DNA of 19,142 nt from Chloroflexi bacterium RBG_16_57_11. Its GTDB lineage: Bacteria; Chloroflexota; Anaerolineae; Anaerolineales; UBA4823. The position numbers and the translations under genes are program-made. Shown in pieces: positions 15,432 to 19,142 of the stretch; within the stretch, counting starts at the first letter, position 1, and the number at the start of each line of letters is the position of its first letter. The stretch spans positions 36,182-55,323 of the forward strand of contig MGNS01000036.1 in the NCBI GenBank assembly GCA_001795165.1, given 5' to 3'. The notes beneath the pieces were generated by a model, which was not told where the DNA came from, did not search any database, and was given only the letters and a program-made list of their open reading frames with translations.

Positions 15432-16613
15432 TTAATCTCCAGGCGGCGTTGAGGCCGGCATGGCGGGGTTGAGTGCAGACCAAATTTCGGTCAGCACATA
15501 AGCGTCTTTTTCGATTTGAGCAGCTTGTTGCAGGGCCAGTTGGGCTGTTTCGCCCCCCAGACGTCCTAACGCCCAGGCGATGTGGCCGCGCACCAGCGGC
15601 TCCGGCTCGCTTCCCAACGCCTGGATCATGACCGGGAGCGCCGTTTCGTCGCCCAGGTTTCCCAGCGCAACTGCGACGTTGCGCAGGTAGCCGCGCCGCT
15701 TGGCTCGCTTCACCGGGCTGCCTTTGAACTTTCGGTTGAATTGCTCCGGGCTCAACCCTAACTCCGCCAGCAGGTCCGGGCGGGGCACATCCGGCCGCGG
15801 GCTAAAGGCTGGGTCGCCGTGCGCAGCGGCAAAGCGCAGGTTCCACGGGCACACCTGCTGGCAGATATCGCAGCCGAATACCCAATCCCCTATTTGCGGG
15901 CGGAGCTCGACTGGGATGGCGCCCTTTAGCTCGATCGTCAGGTACGAGATGCAGCGCCGGGCGTCGAGGGTGCGGTCCGGCAGGATGCAGGCTGTCGGGC
16001 AGGCTTCCAGGCAGCGGGTACAGGACCCGCAACGGTCATGCGGGAAGGGTTGGTCGGGTTCAAGCTCGATACTGAGCAGGATCTCGGCCAGGAGGAAATA
16101 CGATCCTTGGGTTGGGTGAATCAAGCAGGTGTTCTTGCCAATCCAGCCCAAACCGGCCCTCTGGGCCAGGTCACGCTCGAGCACCGGACCCGTATCGGTG
16201 TACCAGCGGCTCAGAACGGATGCGCCGGTTTTCGTCTCGATATAATTGGACAGAATGCGCAGGCGATCGCCCAGTATCTCATGGTAATCCTCACCCCAGG
16301 CATATGCAGCCAACTTACCGTGCAAGGCATGGGGTGACGAACCAGGCTCGAAACGTTCCGGTTTTTGTGGAGCGTCATAAGGGGCGCCCAGGACCAGGAT
16401 CGAGCGGCACTCGGGGAGAATTTGCCTGGGATCGAGGCGCCGCTGCCGGGCGCGGTCACTGGCCAGGTAGGCCATCTCGCCCTGGCGACCCTCCCTCAGC
16501 CATGCCTCGTAAGTTGTCCAATGCGGGGGTGCTTCCGGTGTCGTAATCCCTACCCAATGAAAACCCAGCCGCCGGGCTTCTTCCTCAATTGCTAACCGCA
16601 GTGCCTCAGCCAC
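15432..16613 (-). CDS. queG: Epoxyqueuosine reductase QueG
   Basis: This 393-residue cytoplasmic iron-sulphur, cobalamin-dependent enzyme performs the last step of queuosine synthesis in tRNA anticodons. The DUF1730 part ends with RWYTDTGPVLERDLAQRAGLGWIGK around 136-160, with D140 as the likely catalytic acid. Two 4Fe-4S motifs follow: CGSCTRCLEACP (C195, C198, C201, C205) and CDICQQVCPWN (C248, C251, C255), with C221 between. The C-terminus (about 310-385) is a HEAT-like repeat (LRNVAVALGNLGDE, IAWALGRLGG). The start is GTG at 16613, overlapping the end of the lipoprotein gene by 8 bases and lacking a clear Shine-Dalgarno box, so translation is probably coupled. No other queuosine gene is in the window. 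Confidence 0.93.
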   Translation of the reverse strand: MAEALRLAIEEEARRLGFHWVGITTPEAPPHWTTYEAWLREGRQGEMAYLASDRARQRRLDPRQILPECRSILVLGAPYDAPQKPERFEPGSSPHALHGKLAAYAWGEDYHEILGDRLRILSNYIETKTGASVLSRWYTDTGPVLERDLAQRAGLGWIGKNTCLIHPTQGSYFLLAEILLSIELEPDQPFPHDRCGSCTRCLEACPTACILPDRTLDARRCISYLTIELKGAIPVELRPQIGDWVFGCDICQQVCPWNLRFAAAHGDPAFSPRPDVPRPDLLAELGLSPEQFNRKFKGSPVKRAKRRGYLRNVAVALGNLGDETALPVMIQALGSEPEPLVRGHIAWALGRLGGETAQLALQQAAQIEKDAYVLTEIWSALNPAMPASTPPGD

Positions 16614-17655
16614 ACGTCAAAGAGATATTTACCTGGTTTGAGACAGCCTCGACAGGCTCGGTGAGGCGAACCCGCGCCCAGCCAGTCGCGCTTTCTGAGA
16701 GGATCACTTCATAAACCACAAAATGCGAGCCGGCTTCCAGGTTTTTCCGCGCCGGCAAGGGTACGCGGATCGAGCTTCCGGTGGTATTACCGGCCTCCAG
16801 CGAAAAAGCAACCGTCGCTGCTTTACTCAGGATAAGCTGCGCAGTGAAGACGAAAGTGTGCGGGCATGCGTCGCTGACGGTCGGATTATCTACACTGAGC
16901 GAAACCTGCACCACAGAGTTAGAGCTGGCCAGCGGCGTTGATGCTGCTGTTCCCATGGCGGCTGCCCCTGCCTGGGCGGTGATTTTCACCCAGATGGCTT
17001 CCTGGCCGGTGGAGCCAAATCCAAATATCTTGCCATCCGGGGTCTTCATCTTCCAATAACTGAGGTAAGTGCCGGCTTGATCGGGAGCGACCATATCCAC
17101 GGATACATCCACGTTCTTACCCGGTGCTACTTCCTCGGGGAGCAGCACAACCGCCTCGGCGCCAAGCAGATCGCCGTCGATGAAGATCAGCGCGTAGCCG
17201 GTGGTCCAGGTCGTCTGGCCGGTGTTGGAAATGCGCCAGGTCTTGGTAAAGGATTGTCCGGGGGCAAAGGCAGTGCCATCCGGGATGTTGACATCCGCCA
17301 CAAACTCGGCTCGGTTTCCACTGTCCGCTGGGGCCGTCGGATTGCTCAGCGCGGTGGTTGGAGTGGGCTGCGGCGTTCCGAGCGTCGGTGTGGTAGTAAC
17401 AGTGGGCTCAGGTCCCGCGGCCGTCTCAATTAAAGATTGCGCTTCCGGTGACTGCGTCTTGCCAAACCGCTGAAGTCGCATCGCTTCGGCCGTTTGCGCT
17501 GCAGCGGTGAACAGCACTTCTGGCGCGGGCGTGGTGGTTTGATCCTCACCCGGGGCGTTAAGCTGGCATGAGCTCAGCAAGACAGCCAGCAAGACCAGCA
17601 AGATCCCGGCTTTGTACAGCTTACTGAAAAAGTTGCCTGGAAAAACGGATCTCAT
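16606..17655 (-). CDS. Lipoprotein with NBR1-type Ig-like domain
   Basis: This 349-residue secreted lipoprotein has a signal peptide with lipobox LLSSC (C30 becomes lipidated). A helical patch with TAAAQTAEA and a Thr/Pro-rich linker (82-112) leads to an NBR1-like Ig domain at about 116-228, recognised by [23 protein letters not shown] and [21 protein letters not shown] second beta-rich domain (about 248-349) starts with CPHTFVF (C264) and ends with C348, a likely disulphide pair. NBR1-type domains in bacteria are usually extracellular binding modules; the ligand is unknown. The ATG overlaps the lipA stop as ATGA and its own end overlaps queG, so it sits tightly inside the lipA operon even though it has no evident role in lipoylation. 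Confidence 0.88.
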   Translation of the reverse strand: MRSVFPGNFFSKLYKAGILLVLLAVLLSSCQLNAPGEDQTTTPAPEVLFTAAAQTAEAMRLQRFGKTQSPEAQSLIETAAGPEPTVTTTPTLGTPQPTPTTALSNPTAPADSGNRAEFVADVNIPDGTAFAPGQSFTKTWRISNTGQTTWTTGYALIFIDGDLLGAEAVVLLPEEVAPGKNVDVSVDMVAPDQAGTYLSYWKMKTPDGKIFGFGSTGQEAIWVKITAQAGAAAMGTAASTPLASSNSVVQVSLSVDNPTVSDACPHTFVFTAQLILSKAATVAFSLEAGNTTGSSIRVPLPARKNLEAGSHFVVYEVILSESATGWARVRLTEPVEAVSNQVNISLTCG

Positions 17656-18596
17656 GCTGCGATATCACCATAAAGCTTGCGGTGCACTACACTCAGGGAG
17701 CGCACCTGCTCCGCCGCATGGTAAGACGAGCGCACCAATGGACCGCTCTCGACCCACTTGAACCCGATTGAAAGGCCATAATCCTTTAGTTCACTGAATT
17801 CTTCCAGCGTGTAATAGCGCTCGATCGGCAGGTGCTGCTTGCTGGGCTGTAAATACTGCCCCAATGTCAGGATATCCACACCCCACTCACGCTGGTTGCG
17901 CATCACGGCCTCTACTTCGTCGATCGTCTCCCCCAGGCCGACCATAATGCCGGACTTGGTCAAAACCTCAGGATCGAGCACCTTGGCGTTGCTCAATGTG
18001 GCCTGGGCCCATTCGTAGCGATCTTGCGGTTGAACGATCTTGAACAGGCGTGGCACAGTCTCGACATTGTGGTTAAGGATCTCCGGGCGAGCATCCAGCA
18101 CGATTTTTAATGCCTCCAGGCTGCCTTTGAAGTCAGGCACCAGCACTTCGATGGAGCAGCCGGGATGCAGCTCGCGGATGCGGCGAATCACCATGGCGAA
18201 AATCGGCGCTCCACCGTCTTTGCGGTCGTCCCGGTTGACGCTGGTAATCACTGCGTGCTTGAGCTTCATGTCTTTGACGGCCTGGGCCACGCGCTCCGGC
18301 TCCAGCCAGTCCAGCGGTGACGGCTGGCCGCGCTTGATATCGCAAAAGCCGCACGTGCGGGTGCACACATCGCCCATCATCAGAAAAGTTGCTGTGCCAT
18401 GCCCCCAGCATTCGCCCATGTTTGGGCACATGGCTTCCTCACAAACTGTGTGCAGCGACTTGCTGCGCATCAGCTCTTGCAGCCATTGGTAGGTTTCACC
18501 AGAAGGGGCGCGCACCTTGATCCATTCCGGGCGTCGCTTAGGTGTGGTATCGATCTGGACATTTTTCACGCGGTCGCGTGTGGGTGTAAAAGGCAT
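17652..18596 (-). CDS. lipA: Lipoyl synthase
   Basis: This 314-residue radical SAM enzyme inserts two sulphurs into octanoyl groups on lipoyl carrier domains of 2-oxoacid dehydrogenases or GcvH. Both iron-sulphur motifs are intact: the auxiliary cluster [12 protein letters not shown] (C52, C57, C63) and the radical SAM cluster CTRTCGFC (C78, C82, C85). The C-terminal RSSYHA (289-294) supplies the serine ligand of the auxiliary cluster. The length is usual for the family. The ATG at 18596 has a GAGG box about seven bases upstream. It is the first gene of the unit lipA, NBR1 lipoprotein, queG. No lipB or lplA is present here. A weak TACAAT -10 candidate lies upstream near 18650. Confidence 0.96.
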   Translation of the reverse strand: MPFTPTRDRVKNVQIDTTPKRRPEWIKVRAPSGETYQWLQELMRSKSLHTVCEEAMCPNMGECWGHGTATFLMMGDVCTRTCGFCDIKRGQPSPLDWLEPERVAQAVKDMKLKHAVITSVNRDDRKDGGAPIFAMVIRRIRELHPGCSIEVLVPDFKGSLEALKIVLDARPEILNHNVETVPRLFKIVQPQDRYEWAQATLSNAKVLDPEVLTKSGIMVGLGETIDEVEAVMRNQREWGVDILTLGQYLQPSKQHLPIERYYTLEEFSELKDYGLSIGFKWVESGPLVRSSYHAAEQVRSLSVVHRKLYGDIAA

Positions 18597-18722
18597 AAAA
18601 TACCTCGTTTCTGTTTTTTATTTCGGCTCGTATACCGCTAATATCGTCACATTGTACTCTGAATTTCAGTCGATTGCCAGAAATCACAGGTCTGGACTCA
18701 GCTTACTCTAAGGTTGTATCAT

Positions 18723-18778
18723 AACCGGTATATGGCAACCGGGTTGTGTATCTCAACCAGGTTGTGCATCACAACCGG
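18723..18778. repeat. 18-bp tandem repeats with internal palindromes
   Basis: Two adjacent 18-base units, AACCGGGTTGTGTATCTC (18737-18754) and AACCAGGTTGTGCATCAC (18755-18772), differ at four positions and are flanked by partial AACCGG copies at 18723 and 18773. GGTTGTG-CAT-CACAACC at 18760-18776 is a perfect 7-base inverted repeat. The array lies in the 213-base space between the divergent lipA and lipoprotein genes, ending 9 bases before the TATAAT of the latter, so it overlaps the -35 region. An operator array is the likeliest meaning; the regulator is unknown. Confidence 0.55.
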
Positions 18779-18787
18779 CGCCGATGG

Positions 18788-18793
18788 TATAAT
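18788..18793 (+). promoter_or_regulatory. Extended -10 box of the divergent lipoprotein gene
   Basis: TGGTATAAT is an extended -10 (TATAAT at 18788-18793) on the plus strand, 16 bases before the ATG at 18810. Transcription would start near 18800, giving a leader of about ten bases without a Shine-Dalgarno box. The -35 position falls within the tandem repeats and has no consensus hexamer, suggesting dependence on an activator or control by a repressor. Confidence 0.55.
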
Positions 18794-18809
18794 CCGTTCC
18801 AGATAAGCG

Positions 18810-19142
18810 ATGACCAGGAAAGATTGCCGGTCGATGGTTGTAATGGCTGCGGTGCTGCTCATATCGCTCCTCCTGACCGCATGCCTGCCTCCTCGTTCAA
18901 CTTCCCCACCGACGCAAGACCCCCAGGCAATATACACCGCGGCAGCCGTGACCATGCGGGCGCGACTGACCTTGGAAGCAGGGCAGACCGCCGCGGCGAT
19001 CCTCACTTCCCAGGTCGACCAGGCCACACAGGTGGCTGTGCCGCCAAAGCAAGCGACGGCGACGCAGACAGCGTTGACCGGTACCGCAGTAGTGGTTGTC
19101 CCGATTGTTGTTGTGCCGCCCGCCGCGCCCACCCTACCACCA
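18810..19142 (+). CDS. Lipoprotein, 5' end only (runs off the window)
   Basis: An open frame of 111 codons reaches the window edge without a stop. Residues 1-25 are a lipoprotein signal: Arg/Lys-rich start, hydrophobic core, lipobox LLTAC with C25. The mature part is Ala/Thr/Gln-rich (YTAAAVTMRARLT, QTAAAIL) and then turns Pro/Val-rich, much like the front of the NBR1-Ig lipoprotein on the other side of lipA ([12 protein letters not shown] plus Thr/Pro linker). I therefore infer a similar extracellular binding domain beyond the window, but it is not visible. The ATG at 18810 is preferred because it supplies the positively charged N-region and follows a TATAAT promoter; in-frame ATGs at 18834 and 18843 are alternatives. 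Confidence 0.65.
   Translation, partial: MTRKDCRSMVVMAAVLLISLLLTACLPPRSTSPPTQDPQAIYTAAAVTMRARLTLEAGQTAAAILTSQVDQATQVAVPPKQATATQTALTGTAVVVVPIVVVPPAAPTLPP

Overview
The window looks like chromosomal DNA from an uncultured bacterium of the Chloroflexota, most likely Anaerolineae. This is an inference from gene content: a very large BTAD/AAA-ATPase/TPR regulator, secreted proteins with long Thr/Pro-rich linkers, an NBR1-Ig lipoprotein, a ChlM-like methyltransferase, and fairly GC-rich coding DNA. No 16S rRNA or tRNA gene is visible to confirm it. All genes except the last are on the minus strand, so transcription runs right to left, with many ATGA stop/start overlaps that indicate operons.

Transcription order from the right. 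(1) At 18.6-15.4 kb, lipA (lipoyl synthase), an NBR1-Ig lipoprotein and queG (epoxyqueuosine reductase) overlap one another. A second lipoprotein, cut by the window edge, diverges on the plus strand behind a TATAAT box and a set of 18-bp tandem repeats. (2) At 15.4-11.4 kb lie three tandem paralogues of a membrane-anchored C39-type cysteine peptidase with a C-terminal TPR region. (3) Then sbcD. (4) At 10.1-5.8 kb lies a housekeeping cluster: yqeY, pgpH (7TM-HD, c-di-AMP phosphodiesterase type), ybeY, dgkA and an endonuclease-IV-like TIM-barrel protein. It resembles the Firmicutes yqeY...phoH-pgpH-ybeY-dgkA-era order, but phoH and era are absent. (5) At 5.7-1.3 kb lie a ChlM-like methyltransferase, a second methyltransferase cut off just after its SAM-binding motif, and the BTAD regulator, which is interrupted by one in-frame TGA. 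(6) At 1.15-0.02 kb lie an OsmC-family protein and a small secreted protein of unknown function.

The points most worth a second look are these. The regulator's coding frame continues intact for 277 codons past a lone TGA, and a 7-bp perfect stem-loop starts 9 nt after that TGA. The C39-TPR genes form a surface-protein triplet. Three transcription units start with TATAAT, exactly seven bases, then ATG, which implies leaderless mRNAs. No intergenic stretch exceeds 300 bases; the longest is 213 bases between lipA and the divergent lipoprotein. I saw no tRNA, rRNA, CRISPR array, insertion sequence or convincing intrinsic terminator.
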